Source: Treponema sp. (lineage in GTDB: Bacteria; Spirochaetota; Spirochaetia; Treponematales; Treponemataceae). From it: a stretch of DNA of 51,020 bases. The translations under genes were made by a program, and so were the position numbers. This document shows positions 31,255 through 40,300 of the stretch, one piece after another. Under the pieces are notes generated by a model that did no database searches, had not been told where the DNA came from, and worked only from the letters and a program-made list of their open reading frames with translations. The stretch's first letter is position 1; every line of letters begins with the position of its first letter. Where the stretch lies: positions 1 through 51,020 of the forward strand of contig PDOP01000041.1 of NCBI GenBank assembly GCA_002749205.1, written 5' to 3'.

Positions 31255-31412
31255 AAGAACACCGGCGTGATTTACAGAATACTTGCCTGATTTTGAAGAC
31301 AGTCGTCTATCCTTTCGTATGATTATTTAATAAAGAAAAGCCGGTTGGAGCTTAAGCGGAAAACGGCGATTAGCTTTATAAGCAAAAGACGAAAGATTAT
31401 GCGACTGTCGAG
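31255..31412 (+). repeat. Family-1 covarying intergenic element, copy e
   Basis: Plus orientation, between divergent trxA and yigZ. It has an AGAACACCGG box at ~31256-31265; outer arms GACAGTC (31298-31304) and GACTGTC (31403-31409); inner arms CTTTCGT (31312-31318) and ACGAAAG (31389-31395). The constant GTCTATC and GATTATGCGA sides are kept. A central AAAACGGCGATT stretch is shared with other copies. Confidence 0.88.
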
Positions 31413-31438
31413 GGGTGAGTAATTTATTATTGCCTCTA

Positions 31439-31467
31439 TTTACAAAAATTTTGAATTAAAGTATATT
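31439..31467 (+). promoter_or_regulatory. yigZ promoter predicting a leaderless mRNA
   Basis: TTTACA (31439-31444), 17 bp, TATATT (31462-31467), then TGTTTG and the ATG at 31474. Confidence 0.7.
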
Positions 31468-31473
31468 TGTTTG

Positions 31474-32082
31474 ATGAAAATTTTAATAGCTTATGCCAAA
31501 TGTGAGTTGGAAATTAAGCGCTCAAGATTTTTAGTTGAGGCGTTTCCTGTTGAAGAGCAGTCGGATGCAAGAGATTTATTAAAGGCGCAAAAACGAAAAT
31601 ATGCTGATGCAACTCATGTTGTGCATGCCTTTGTTCTCGGTAAGGGGGCGGAAATTTTAGGTTGCTCAGATGACGGTGAGCCGTCAGGAACTGCAGGAAA
31701 GCCCGCATTGAATGTTTTAAAGAATTCGAATGTTACGAATATTTTTGTCAGTATTACTCGTTGGTTTGGCGGGACGCTTTTAGGGACGGGCGGTTTGGTA
31801 AAAGCATACGGTGATTCGGTAAAGCGTATTCTGGAAAAAGCAAGCACCGGCGATTTGATTGAAACAGTTGAAGTTGAGTTCTCTTGCAGTTATGCAGATT
31901 ATGAATTTTTAAGCAGGCGTTTTCAGGAGTATTCATTTGAAGTAATGAATACCAATTTCATGGAGCATGTTTTAGTTGCAGGCAAACTTGACGCAAATCA
32001 AAAAGAAGAATTTGCCAAATTTATTTTTGAAAGTACAAAGGGGAAAACTAAATTATTTACAGACTCGATACGGGCGGAATAA
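31474..32082 (+). CDS. yigZ: YigZ/IMPACT family protein
   Basis: A 202-residue cytoplasmic protein. The N-terminal UPF0029/IMPACT domain has the family motif DDGEPSGTAGKPAL and ITRWFGGTLLGTGGLVKAYG, and a C-terminal ferredoxin-like domain follows. Bacterial YigZ is a conserved protein of uncertain role; eukaryotic IMPACT regulates translation under amino-acid stress. The length is normal. The ATG is preferred to a TTG one codon earlier. A perfect GGGCGGAATAAA palindrome (32072-32096) overlaps the stop and may end the transcript. Confidence 0.9.
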   Translation: MKILIAYAKCELEIKRSRFLVEAFPVEEQSDARDLLKAQKRKYADATHVVHAFVLGKGAEILGCSDDGEPSGTAGKPALNVLKNSNVTNIFVSITRWFGGTLLGTGGLVKAYGDSVKRILEKASTGDLIETVEVEFSCSYADYEFLSRRFQEYSFEVMNTNFMEHVLVAGKLDANQKEEFAKFIFESTKGKTKLFTDSIRAE

Positions 32083-32114
32083 AATTTATTCCGCCCATAG
32101 CATTTTAGACTCGT

Positions 32115-33338
32115 CTAAACTTTTTCGGACACCTTAGCGCAGAGCTCTTTTCCAAGCTCTTTTAGTTTTTCTTCATCTTCGGCAGTGATAATACCCTGCC
32201 ATTCGTAAGACTCTAAATTATCCCACTTAAATTTTTCGATGCGAGATTCATATTCTTTTTTGGCGCCACCGCTCCAACCCCAGCTGCCTACTCGGAGGGC
32301 AATTTTATCGGTAAAATGTTTTCTTTCAAACAAATCCAAGATATGTGCCATTGGAGGAAACATTTTGTATTCATAAGTAGGCATGGCTATAACAAGCCCT
32401 GTTGCCTTATAAGAATCTGCCAAAACATAAGAAGCATCAATATCAGGTACTTGATGAACAGTATACTTCATACCTGCTTCTTCAATTCCCTTGATAACGG
32501 CATCTACTCCTCTTTTTGTAAATCCGTACATTGAGCCGTAAATTACGCAAACTTCTTTTTCGCATGCTCCGCCTTTATTATAACCTGCATATCGTCTATA
32601 TAAATCAATCATATATTGAGGGTTTTTCCTCCAGATAATGCCATGGCTTGGTGCAATTACCTTTAAGTCAACTTGTGAAACAGTATCAATTGCTTTTATA
32701 ACATAACTGCTAAAACTGGACATAATATTGCTGTAATATCTTAAAGCTTCATGCTCATATTGTTTCAGCGATTCTTCGGAATGTTCATCGTCAAAAAGTT
32801 TTTCGCCAAGTTTACCGTATCCTCCAAAGCCATCACATGAAAAAAGAACTCCGCCGTTTTCACAATAAGTCATCATTGTTTCAGGCCAGTGAACATTCGG
32901 GGTATCGAAAAACTTTAACACAACCGAATTCCCTAAATCCAAAGTATCGCCGGTTTTAACTTCAGTCAGATTATCATCAATCTTAAAGAAATTCTTTACC
33001 ATGGCAATACCTTTTTTGCTTGCATAAATTTTCGCACTTGGATTTAACTTCCTAAACTCAGTTAAAAAACCTGTGTGGTCAGGCTCAAGATGATTTAAAA
33101 TCAGATGGTCAATTTTACCAAAACTCAAACCTATCTCTGCCAGATGCTCTTCATACTCCTTAATTGCCTTAGCATCGTCCAAAACAACATCAATCAGTGC
33201 CGTCTCGTTTCCTTTCACAATGTAAGAATTGATCGTTACACCGCTGGGAATTGCCCAAATACCTTCAAATCGTGAAATGCTTTCATCTAAATCAACATTC
33301 ACGCAAAAAATATTTTCAGTTATTTTTTTCAAACTCAT
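32115..33338 (-). CDS. A-type flavoprotein (flavodiiron protein)
   Basis: A 407-residue cytoplasmic enzyme that reduces O2 to water, or NO to N2O, with electrons from rubredoxin or a similar carrier. The N-terminal metallo-beta-lactamase-like diiron domain has the ligand set HLEPDH (His83, Glu85, Asp87, His88), His in NVHWPET, Asp in SCDGFGG and His in PSHGIIW. The C-terminal flavodoxin domain binds FMN (YGSMYGFTKR, PTYEYKMFPP, GSWGWSGGA). There is no C-terminal rubredoxin domain. This gives an anaerobe O2/NO detoxification. It has a strong promoter and an AGAGGT site. Monocistronic. Confidence 0.94.
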   Translation of the reverse strand: MSLKKITENIFCVNVDLDESISRFEGIWAIPSGVTINSYIVKGNETALIDVVLDDAKAIKEYEEHLAEIGLSFGKIDHLILNHLEPDHTGFLTEFRKLNPSAKIYASKKGIAMVKNFFKIDDNLTEVKTGDTLDLGNSVVLKFFDTPNVHWPETMMTYCENGGVLFSCDGFGGYGKLGEKLFDDEHSEESLKQYEHEALRYYSNIMSSFSSYVIKAIDTVSQVDLKVIAPSHGIIWRKNPQYMIDLYRRYAGYNKGGACEKEVCVIYGSMYGFTKRGVDAVIKGIEEAGMKYTVHQVPDIDASYVLADSYKATGLVIAMPTYEYKMFPPMAHILDLFERKHFTDKIALRVGSWGWSGGAKKEYESRIEKFKWDNLESYEWQGIITAEDEEKLKELGKELCAKVSEKV

Positions 33339-33356
33339 AATTACCTCTTGAGTAAA

Positions 33357-33384
33357 ATTATATAAATAATATGACTAATGTCAA
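33357..33384 (-). promoter_or_regulatory. Promoter of the flavodiiron gene
   Basis: Minus-strand TTGACA (33379-33384), 16 bp, TATAAT (33357-33362). Both boxes are perfect. Confidence 0.8.
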
Positions 33385-33417
33385 TACATGTTAAACATTT
33401 AGTCGCTATCGCTCTGT

Positions 33418-33577
33418 AACCCGCTCCTGCCTTAAATCTTTTGTTTTTTACTGAATTAAAAAAAATCAGCGTCTAAGTATAGCCGCTTTTGCTTTCGATA
33501 CAATCAAACAAAAGGATAACGGCAGTCGCAAAAACAGTCTAAAAATATGCAAATCAGTCCGGTATTCTGTATTACGT
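33418..33577 (-). repeat. Family-1 covarying intergenic element, copy f
   Basis: Minus orientation, between divergent genes. Inner arms CTTTTGTTT (33438-33446) and AAACAAAAG (33506-33514) are complementary. The outer arms CCTGCC (33426-33431) and GGCAG (33521-33525) pair less fully than in other copies. The CCGG box with TATTCTGT ends the element at 33577. TAGTCGCTATCGCT flanks it, as in copies c and d. It accounts for most of the 319-base gap. Confidence 0.8.
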
Positions 33578-33657
33578 TAAACAAATTTTTCCAAGTTACC
33601 GTAAGTTTTTTTTTCATTCTGTCGAAAATACAAAAAGATACAATTTTAGGATTAACT

Positions 33658-34188
33658 ATGAATGAAGTTTTTATGGAAAAAGATACGTTTTTAACTGAAA
33701 TGAAAACCGTACCTATTTTCCAACAGATGGCTGACGAAGACCTTGTTGCAATTTCTGAATTTTCAAATATATTCTCTTACGATAAAGGGGAAGAAGTTAT
33801 TAAAGAAGCCACAATGAATTCCGATTTTTTTGTTTTATTTAGCGGGGCAGTTGAAGTTGTAAAAACTTCTGAAGAAAAGGATATTCGTATTGCCGTATTA
33901 AAAAGCCCGTCTTTTTTTGGTGAAACGAGTCTTTTTAAAAATGAACTAACCACAGCGAATGTAAAAACTTTAGAGCCGACTACGATATTGGTTATCTCCA
34001 GAGAACAATTTTCGGCATTTATAAATTCGCATCATAAAGCCGGTTTAATTATACTTACATATATATCATTCGGGCTTCTACAAAAATTAAAAACAACGAA
34101 TGATGAGCTTGTAGAAACAAAAAATTTGGAATTTTCAGAATCGGATATATCCGTACTAAAAAGTATTTTTGCTGCCACTGATGAATAA
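33658..34188 (+). CDS. Cyclic-nucleotide-binding-fold protein without DNA-binding domain
   Basis: A 176-residue cytoplasmic protein. A single cNMP-binding jelly roll spans ~18-120 (PIFQQMADEDLVAI, FFGETSLF 86-93). It has no C-terminal helix-turn-helix, so it is not a CRP-type regulator. In the phosphate-binding cassette the Arg that holds the cyclic phosphate is Thr98 (TTANV), so cAMP or cGMP binding is doubtful. The helical tail (KLKTTNDELVETKN) may mediate contacts. The start at ATG 33658 is chosen over a frame reaching back into the repeat; ATG 33673 is possible. It lies just before the fliS-flgN genes, so a motility link is possible but unproven. Confidence 0.8.
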   Translation: MNEVFMEKDTFLTEMKTVPIFQQMADEDLVAISEFSNIFSYDKGEEVIKEATMNSDFFVLFSGAVEVVKTSEEKDIRIAVLKSPSFFGETSLFKNELTTANVKTLEPTTILVISREQFSAFINSHHKAGLIILTYISFGLLQKLKTTNDELVETKNLEFSESDISVLKSIFAATDE

Positions 34189-34219
34189 ATTCCATATAAG
34201 TTCCTGTCACTTGTTTAGC

Positions 34220-34246
34220 TAAAGTAAATTTAAAAAAAACCGACAC
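34220..34246 (+). promoter_or_regulatory. Possible sigma-28 flagellar promoter before fliS
   Basis: TAAA (34220-34223), 15 bp, ACCGACAC (34239-34246), compared with the FliA consensus TAAA-N15-GCCGATAA. It lies about 30 bases before the fliS ATG. The match is partial. Confidence 0.4.
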
Positions 34247-34277
34247 TGATACTGAGTTTTTTTATTCAGGAGGAAAA

Positions 34278-34718
34278 ATGAGTTATAATAACCGTGCGTT
34301 AAATACTTATAAAGAAACAAGCGTGAAAACGGCAAGTCAAAGCACTCTTATAATAATGCTGTATGATGAAGCAATAAAACAGGTTGGCTATGCAATTGAT
34401 TTACTAAATTCCAAAGAAATAAAACCACAGGATATAGAAAAAGTAAACAGGCATATAATAAAAACTCAAGATATTGTTACAGAGCTTATGGCATCATTAG
34501 ACATGGAAGCAGGCGGAGAAATTGCAGGTAACTTATTATCGATATACTCATTTTTCAACCAACAATTATTACAAGCAAATGTAAAAAAAGAAAGCCCACC
34601 ATTGATAAATGTAAAAAGCATGATGGAAGAGCTTAGGGCAGCTTGGCAAGAAGTCGCAGGTAAAACCTCCGGCTCCGGTGATAGACCGGTTTCAACCGGA
34701 ATTAATATCGCAGGATAA
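34278..34718 (+). CDS. fliS: Flagellin export chaperone FliS
   Basis: A 146-residue helical cytoplasmic protein that binds the flagellin C-terminus and prevents early polymerisation. The N-terminal NRALNTYKETSVKTAS and LIIMLYDEAIKQ match FliS, and the four-helix bundle is complete to ~residue 125. A Gly/Ser tail (TSGSGDRPVSTG) follows. It has a very strong CAGGAGG ribosome site. flgN starts 10 bases after its stop. Spirochaete flagella lie in the periplasm, so this chaperone serves export of periplasmic filament proteins. Confidence 0.94.
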   Translation: MSYNNRALNTYKETSVKTASQSTLIIMLYDEAIKQVGYAIDLLNSKEIKPQDIEKVNRHIIKTQDIVTELMASLDMEAGGEIAGNLLSIYSFFNQQLLQANVKKESPPLINVKSMMEELRAAWQEVAGKTSGSGDRPVSTGINIAG

Positions 34719-34728
34719 TGAGGTGTAT

Positions 34729-35205
34729 ATGAAAACAACTGAAGATTTATCAAATGATGAAATTAAAAAAAGAGTTGCTATTTTAAAACGGTTTAAGGTA
34801 TTATTAAACAGACAACGCGAAAAGTTTAGAGAATACCTTGATGTATTACAGGCACAGGAAATCAGTATTGAAAATGAAAATATAGATGCAATACTTGAAC
34901 ATACTGAGCTTGAAAAAAATATTATTTCTGAAATATACACAATTCAAAAAGTTATAGACCCAATGGAAGAAATGTACAAATATACCAATCCCAATGATAA
35001 TGGACAGGCAATAGAGCTTAAAACCGATTTGAAAAAACTCCAAACAATGGTATTAGAGCAAAATGAAAAAAACAGAAAAAAATTAAAAACGCATATGGTT
35101 GGTTTGCGTAAACAAATTGATGCTCTAAAAACACCTTATAAAGGGAAAACAAGTGTGTTTGCCGAGTCAAACGAAACAGCAAGCATGATTGATATACAGG
35201 TGTAA
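34729..35205 (+). CDS. flgN: FlgN-like flagellar export chaperone
   Basis: A 158-residue, strongly helical cytoplasmic protein (KRFKVLLNRQREKFREYLD, LKTDLKKLQTMVLEQNEKN). The FlgN family binds hook-filament junction proteins FlgK and FlgL. Assignment rests on the coiled-coil pattern, length and position directly after fliS. The ATG at 34729 with AGGTG upstream is chosen; the frame extends back into fliS but without a matching start signal. It ends 51 bases before uvrC, which has its own promoter. Confidence 0.75.
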   Translation: MKTTEDLSNDEIKKRVAILKRFKVLLNRQREKFREYLDVLQAQEISIENENIDAILEHTELEKNIISEIYTIQKVIDPMEEMYKYTNPNDNGQAIELKTDLKKLQTMVLEQNEKNRKKLKTHMVGLRKQIDALKTPYKGKTSVFAESNETASMIDIQV

Positions 35206-35220
35206 AAGTCGTTATTTTCC

Positions 35221-35249
35221 TTGCTTTTTATCCTTGTTTTTAATATAAT
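35221..35249 (+). promoter_or_regulatory. uvrC promoter predicting a leaderless mRNA
   Basis: TTGCTT (35221-35226), 17 bp, TATAAT (35244-35249), then 7 nt to the ATG at 35257. There is no Shine-Dalgarno site. Confidence 0.7.
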
Positions 35250-35256
35250 TTAATAT

Positions 35257-37200
35257 ATGAAATCTGTATCCACGAAAAAATCTCCACAAGAAAATTTACA
35301 CAGGATTGCTTTAAATGCTCCTAAAAGTAGTGGTGTTTATTTATGGAGTGATGAAGCGGGTACAATTATTTATGTCGGTAAAGCAAAATCGTTAAAAAAT
35401 AGACTCACATCATATTTTGCTAAATCTAAGGATCTTAAAACCCGCATTTTAGTCGCCCGAGCAAGAAATCTGGAGTATATTCAGACAAAAACAGAGTATG
35501 AAGCTTTGCTGTTAGAAAATAACCTAATCAAAAAATATAAACCAAAATACAACATTGATTTAAAAGACGGAAAGACCTACCCTATGTTAAAATTAACAAA
35601 CGGGGATTTTCCCGCTTTGTTTCGGACTCGCTATATTAAGCAGGACGGAGGTAAATACTTTGGGCCTTTTCCGAATGTTGCAGAGGTGGATAAATTTTTG
35701 TCTTTGATAAAACATACTTACACTTTGCGCCAATGTAAGCGATTAAAAAAAAGAAAAACCCCCTGTCTTTATTATCACATTGGACGATGTAAGGCTCCTT
35801 GTTGCGGCTTGGTTAGTCATGAAGAGTATATGAAAGAAGTTGATGAAATTGCATTGATGCTTGATAGTCAACATTCTATTTCCATAAAAGTACTTGAAGA
35901 AAAAATGAAACAAGCCGCAACTAAGCTTGATTTTGAAACGGCAGGCAGAATTCGTGACGGAATACAATCTGTGATTTCCCTGCATTCACAAAATGTTGTT
36001 GAAGATATGGATCCTGCCGCCAGAGATTATATCAGTTGGGCATCGGAAGGTGCAATGATTACTTTTGCAGTTCTGAAAATGCGTGGTGGAAAACTTGTAG
36101 CCAGAGATTTATACAGAAGCAGGACACTAAAAGAAGATGATGAAGTTCTGCCGGAGTTTTTATCTGTTTATTATAAAAATTCAAAAAATGTTCCGCCGAA
36201 TATTTTTGTACAACATTCTCAAAACAGCGACTTAGCCGAAAAATGGTTTGTGGATAAACTTAAAACTAAAACAAATATTATTGCAATTAACATACAGAAA
36301 AGCAAAACCGAAACAATTGCAGGCGAGCCTGAGACGTATTACTCTGCAACCGAAATTTTACTTTCAAAAGAAGATGAAATTCAAGCTAAAAAGCTTAATT
36401 TAACTAAAGGCGAATTTAGACATCATCTGGCTGCGATGAATATGGCTCATTTTAATGCAAAAGAAGACGCTGTTCGCAGAGTCAAAGACAAGGGTGATTA
36501 TCCGGGTTTAGATGAGCTTCAAAAGGTATTAAAGCTTTCTAATATTCCGCATCGAATTGAAGGGTTTGATATTGCTCATCTTGGTGGCACTTTTCCGGTT
36601 GCAAGTTTAATTTCTTTTAAAGACGGAAATCCCGACAAAAAAAACTATCGTATTTTTAGGTTAAAAACCACTGACGGCATAATCGATGATTACGCATCCA
36701 TGAAGGAAGCTGTTGCAAGACGATACACACGATTACTTAATGAAGCATCGGAATTACCTGATTTGATTTTAATTGACGGCGGGATTGGACAAGTCAATGC
36801 AGCTTATGGTATTTTAACTGCCTTAAATTTAAATATACCTGTTATTGGTTTGGCAAAACGAAATGAAGAAATTTATTTACCGCATAATAACACTCCTGTT
36901 GTTTTACCTAAAAAATCTCCTGCACTTAGAATTTTGCAAAGAGTTCGAGATGAAACGCATCGTTTTTCAAATTCAAAAAATAAAAAAATCAGACAAAAAG
37001 CAAAGTTAAAAACAGAATTTGAAAATCTTCCACATATTGGTAAAAAACGAGCAAATGTATTAATAAAATATTTTAAAAATATAGAAAATTTGGCAACTGC
37101 AAAACCTGAAATACTAACTCGAATGATTTCAATTTCGGAAAACAAGGCGAAAGAAGTAATTAAAGTTGCATCAGAATTTAGCGGGATAAATTCATTTTAA
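35257..37200 (+). CDS. uvrC: Excinuclease ABC subunit C
   Basis: The 647-residue nuclease makes both incisions in nucleotide excision repair with UvrA and UvrB. It has a GIY-YIG domain (SSGVYLWSDEAGTIIYVGKAKSLKNR, about 24-50; 3' incision), a Cys-rich region (CKRLKKRKTPCLYYHIGRCKAPC), a UvrB-contact UVR helix (EEKMKQAATKLDFETAGRIRD), an RNase H-like domain (EGFDIAHLGGTFPVAS; 5' incision) and C-terminal helix-hairpin-helix pair (LPHIGKKRANVLIKYF). The length is normal and nothing is missing. Confidence 0.97.
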   Translation: MKSVSTKKSPQENLHRIALNAPKSSGVYLWSDEAGTIIYVGKAKSLKNRLTSYFAKSKDLKTRILVARARNLEYIQTKTEYEALLLENNLIKKYKPKYNIDLKDGKTYPMLKLTNGDFPALFRTRYIKQDGGKYFGPFPNVAEVDKFLSLIKHTYTLRQCKRLKKRKTPCLYYHIGRCKAPCCGLVSHEEYMKEVDEIALMLDSQHSISIKVLEEKMKQAATKLDFETAGRIRDGIQSVISLHSQNVVEDMDPAARDYISWASEGAMITFAVLKMRGGKLVARDLYRSRTLKEDDEVLPEFLSVYYKNSKNVPPNIFVQHSQNSDLAEKWFVDKLKTKTNIIAINIQKSKTETIAGEPETYYSATEILLSKEDEIQAKKLNLTKGEFRHHLAAMNMAHFNAKEDAVRRVKDKGDYPGLDELQKVLKLSNIPHRIEGFDIAHLGGTFPVASLISFKDGNPDKKNYRIFRLKTTDGIIDDYASMKEAVARRYTRLLNEASELPDLILIDGGIGQVNAAYGILTALNLNIPVIGLAKRNEEIYLPHNNTPVVLPKKSPALRILQRVRDETHRFSNSKNKKIRQKAKLKTEFENLPHIGKKRANVLIKYFKNIENLATAKPEILTRMISISENKAKEVIKVASEFSGINSF

Positions 37201-37473
37201 TTCTTCTGTGCTGCGTTAGCGATTGTAGGAACACACGCCCTTTTTATCAAAAAAGGGCGTGTGGATCCATTTTGCACAGTATATCTGTGCAAAATTAGCC
37301 GAACGACAGTGAGTTCCGAAATGAGCGGCGGTTTGTTACTGTTAGAAATTCATTTTATGCACGCTCAAACCGCAACGCCCAAAATTCATTTTATTTTAAT
37401 GAAATAAGCTACTTGACAAAATCGACACTATACGGCAAAATTGATATGGTAGATAGTTTCTTACAAAATTCGG
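37201..37473. repeat. Family-2 twin-hairpin element, copy B
   Basis: Hairpin 1 at 37232-37263 (14-bp stem CACACGCCCTTTTT, loop ATCA), linker ATCCA, hairpin 2 at 37270-37294 (TTTTGCACAG/CTGTGCAAAA), then the tail TTAGCCGAACGACAGTGAG ending GAGCGG at 37328. Beyond that an A/T-rich stretch leads to CTTACAAAATTCGGT, as in copy A. Hairpin 1 may end the uvrC transcript. A TTGACA-N17-CAAAAT promoter-like match lies at 37413-37441. Confidence 0.8.
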
Positions 37474-37502
37474 TTGACTTTTGCAAGACCCTTAAATAAA
37501 AT
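37474..37502 (+). promoter_or_regulatory. Promoter of the unknown gene - lipoprotein - trmB cluster
   Basis: TTGACT (37474-37479), 17 bp, TAAAAT (37497-37502), in the tail of the family-2 element. It is followed by an AAGGACGG ribosome site and the ATG at 37549. Confidence 0.65.
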
Positions 37503-37548
37503 ATTAACTGAAAGAAAAAAATACCGATATTCGGTATAAGGACGGCAT

Positions 37549-38715
37549 ATGGCAAACCAAAAAAAACGAATCTTAGAGCTTCCTCTTAAATTAATTTTGA
37601 CCCAAGAAGGGTCTACTTTTTTTATAAGACAGAGAAAAAAATTGATTAAATTTAAGCTGGCCGGCGATGTTGAAGAATACGGTATCTTTCTGGATAAATT
37701 TCAACCGTCTACACTGCAAAGGCTTTTGCTTGCGGGGTTCGTTTCAAAAATTGAAATTTCCAAATCAGAATTTGTATCTTCCAGACAGGAAATTATGGAT
37801 CTTTCAAAATTGATTGTTTATTCGGTGCTTTACAGACAATATGATTCTTTTATTTTTAACGAGTTTATAAATTCGCCTGTAATAAAAAAATGGAATAGAT
37901 TAAATCCTGCAAATATAATTGATGAAAAAACACATATAAACGAAAAAATCCTTACTCAGGCATTGAGCAAAAATCAGAATATGATATACCAAACAAAGCA
38001 ACAAATTTTAGGGCCGCTTTCGTCTTTTATTTTAAAAAATTCTCAATTATCTCCGGAAGAAAAAAATGTACAATTGTTTTTAAGTGAAAAATTTTTAAAT
38101 AATTTAAGGCCTTTTACCTGGTTTCTGTTACCTAAAATAAAAGAAAGTCCTGATGCGGATAATATCTTAAAGGTAATTAGAACGGGGCTGGTTGAATACA
38201 TGGACAAAACAAAAATAGCCGAGTATGTTTCACTAATGCTTATGGAGTTGATTTTAAGTGCAGAAAACATGAATCTGAGAAATGAGGCTAAAAACCTTTT
38301 CCCCGAGCTTACAAATTCGCAAGATGCTCTTTTTGATCCAACTATACGCCGTAGGTTGGTTGCAGAATTGGAAAAGAAACAAGAGCTGGTTTTTGTTTCG
38401 TGGAAACTGGGAGGCTCCAGTAGTGCATCAATAGGTACGCAAGGTAAGTTGCAGATTACCCTTTACAGTAAAAATGAAAAGTCTGAAGCTGTAAGAGAAA
38501 ATCTAAATGATGTGAAAAACACCGATGTTGACAAAAACTCGCTGATTGACTTTTATAAAGACATGCCGGAAGGCTCACAGGATTCGAGTTTGGGTATGTA
38601 TTATATATCGTATTTAAGTGATGCTTGTGAGCAGGTTAATGTAAGGTTTGAATCTGGGGCAAATAAATTCCAGAATTCGGATTTAGCGGTTATTAACATG
38701 TCGTTTATGTTTTAA
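37549..38715 (+). CDS. Unknown conserved-looking cytoplasmic protein
   Basis: A 388-residue soluble protein I do not recognise; it has no signal peptide or membrane helix. The N-terminal ~60 residues are basic and beta-rich (RILELPLKLILTQEGSTFFIRQRKK). The middle is helical (FLSEKFLNNLRPFTWFLLPK). The last ~110 residues (LVFVSWKLGGSSSASIGTQ, DSSLGMYYISYLSDACEQVNV) faintly recall the ATP lid of a GHKL ATPase, but no N-box or G1 motif can be shown. It precedes a lipoprotein gene by 38 bases and then trmB, probably in one transcript. Confidence 0.75.
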   Translation: MANQKKRILELPLKLILTQEGSTFFIRQRKKLIKFKLAGDVEEYGIFLDKFQPSTLQRLLLAGFVSKIEISKSEFVSSRQEIMDLSKLIVYSVLYRQYDSFIFNEFINSPVIKKWNRLNPANIIDEKTHINEKILTQALSKNQNMIYQTKQQILGPLSSFILKNSQLSPEEKNVQLFLSEKFLNNLRPFTWFLLPKIKESPDADNILKVIRTGLVEYMDKTKIAEYVSLMLMELILSAENMNLRNEAKNLFPELTNSQDALFDPTIRRRLVAELEKKQELVFVSWKLGGSSSASIGTQGKLQITLYSKNEKSEAVRENLNDVKNTDVDKNSLIDFYKDMPEGSQDSSLGMYYISYLSDACEQVNVRFESGANKFQNSDLAVINMSFMF

Positions 38716-38753
38716 AGCCGGTTGAAATACTTACAAAAGTAGGAATAACTATA

Positions 38754-39446
38754 TTGAAAAAAAGCTTTTTATTGATGTTTTCAGTTTTTTTTATCCTATT
38801 ATGTTCCTGCTCACAGTCCAACCCTGAAATTTTAAAGCCGAGTGTTAAACTTTTAAAAGCAGAAACACAATCAGGTTTGTTGGTTGAAAGACTGTCAGTT
38901 TTTTTGGAATATGAAGATGATGACGGGCAAATTGATTTTAGGACAATAAATATAATACACATACCGACAGGCTTAAAATGGACTATTATGTCAAATGATG
39001 TTTCATTTTTTACTTTTAGAGATTTTTCTGAAAATCGCTTTGTTGTAGGTACAAATAAAATAGCTCCACCATTGTATAAAATGCCTTTAGGTGAATATCA
39101 TATTGCTATTTCTGATTTAGGTCATAATGAACATTCTTTTGATTATACATTGGAAGAGTTGAATGCCGATACTACCCTTCCTTTTGAAATTGAAGTTAAT
39201 GACAATAAATGTATTTTAAAATCAAAAATGATAAATCGTTTTTTTAATGAATATAATATCATATTATTGGGTGCTGATAGACAAGCTATTATCATTGAGA
39301 AAAACAAACTATTGGATAATGGTGCCATCCCTATTATGTTACACGAATTAAAAAAAAAGTATCCCAATGCAAGGTATTTTCAAATTATGTTTGAACAGCC
39401 AAAAATCGCTTTTCTCTCTAAAATATATGATATAGGTGAACATTAA
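38754..39446 (+). CDS. Unknown lipoprotein
   Basis: A 230-residue exported lipoprotein starting with TTG. It has a signal with hydrophobic core [15 protein letters not shown] and a lipobox Cys near residue 17, then a mostly beta protein ([35 protein letters not shown]). No family was recognised. A GGA site precedes the TTG; no ATG fits the signal sequence. Its stop overlaps the trmB ribosome site, so trmB translation may be coupled to it. Confidence 0.8.
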   Translation: MKKSFLLMFSVFFILLCSCSQSNPEILKPSVKLLKAETQSGLLVERLSVFLEYEDDDGQIDFRTINIIHIPTGLKWTIMSNDVSFFTFRDFSENRFVVGTNKIAPPLYKMPLGEYHIAISDLGHNEHSFDYTLEELNADTTLPFEIEVNDNKCILKSKMINRFFNEYNIILLGADRQAIIIEKNKLLDNGAIPIMLHELKKKYPNARYFQIMFEQPKIAFLSKIYDIGEH

Positions 39447-39447
39447 A

Positions 39448-40137
39448 ATGACAGAAAAAAAAGAGTTACTATCACCGGCAATCAAAACTTATGTGATGCG
39501 TGCCGGAAGAATGACAAGTGGTCAAAAGCGTAACTATGAAGTATTAAAGCCGAAATTTTGTTTAAACTATGAAAAAAAAATGCTAAATTTCAAAAAACTG
39601 TTTGATAATTACAATCCTGTGGTTATAGAAATAGGTTTTGGTATGGGTGATGCAACAGCTATAATAGCAAAAGAACACCCCGAAATAAACTATATTGCTA
39701 TTGATGTGTTTAAAGCCGGTGTAGGAAAACTATTGGGAAAAATTGAAGAGTTTTCACTTTCTAATCTAAAAATAATTGAATATGATGCAATTCAAGTGTT
39801 AGAAAACATGATTGAAAATGAAAGTATTAAAGGGTTTCATATTTTTTTTCCTGATCCTTGGCAGAAAAAAAGGCATCATAAAAGGCGACTTCTTCAAAAA
39901 AAGAATATTGACCTTATGACAGAAAAAATGAATACCGGCGGCTATATATATATGGTAACCGATTGGGAGGATTATGCTTATTATTCCCTTAATGAGCTAA
40001 AATCGGTAAATTCTCTTAATTCGCATTATGCCGAATTTGCAGAGCCTCAGAAATGGCGACCAAAAACTAATTTTGAAGAAAAGGCACTCAAAAAAGGACA
40101 TAAAATATTTGAACTATTCTTTTCAAAAAAATGTTAA
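39448..40137 (+). CDS. trmB: tRNA (guanine-N7-)-methyltransferase
   Basis: A 229-residue cytoplasmic methylase that makes m7G46 in tRNA with SAM. The Rossmann motif is [13 protein letters not shown], followed by [14 protein letters not shown], the signature [16 protein letters not shown] with catalytic/substrate Asp, and MVTDWEDYA. The N-terminal extension ([19 protein letters not shown]) is typical. The ATG at 39448 is used: GGTGA is 8 bases upstream inside the end of the lipoprotein gene. An earlier GTG is in frame but overlaps that site. Confidence 0.96.
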   Translation: MTEKKELLSPAIKTYVMRAGRMTSGQKRNYEVLKPKFCLNYEKKMLNFKKLFDNYNPVVIEIGFGMGDATAIIAKEHPEINYIAIDVFKAGVGKLLGKIEEFSLSNLKIIEYDAIQVLENMIENESIKGFHIFFPDPWQKKRHHKRRLLQKKNIDLMTEKMNTGGYIYMVTDWEDYAYYSLNELKSVNSLNSHYAEFAEPQKWRPKTNFEEKALKKGHKIFELFFSKKC

Positions 40138-40156
40138 TATAACGAATTTAAAACAC

Positions 40157-40185
40157 TTGACATATTTTAGTGTTTCTAATAGAAT
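40157..40185 (+). promoter_or_regulatory. Promoter of exported paralog 1
   Basis: TTGACA (40157-40162), 17 bp, TAGAAT (40180-40185). The sequence closely matches the promoter of paralog 2 at 41180-41208, including the TGTTTCTA segment in the spacer. A long leader (~110 nt) precedes the gene. A second TATAAT at 40273-40278 lacks a well-spaced -35. Confidence 0.7.
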
Positions 40186-40300
40186 GTCAAGGTGCAGAGT
40201 TACTTGAAAAACTAGATTTATCTTGATAAGTGTGGCAAAAAAACTTGACTTTTGTAATCATATCAGATGTATTATAATATTTGCTAAGGAGAACAAAATT

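Noticed and set aside
31164..31262. 33-residue N-terminal extension of thioredoxin
   Set aside because: It spans the trxA promoter and the edge of a repeat. The AGGAGG-type site and canonical length support the ATG at 31163.
33547..33657. N-terminal extension of the cyclic-nucleotide-fold protein
   Set aside because: It starts inside the family-1 element copy f and does not look like part of the domain.
37413..37441. TTGACA-N17-CAAAAT as the main promoter of the unknown gene
   Set aside because: The -10 is poor. The match at 37474-37502 is closer to the gene and better.
40223..40300. 26-residue extension before exported paralog 1
   Set aside because: It would bury the signal peptide. The AAGGAG site fits the ATG at 40301.
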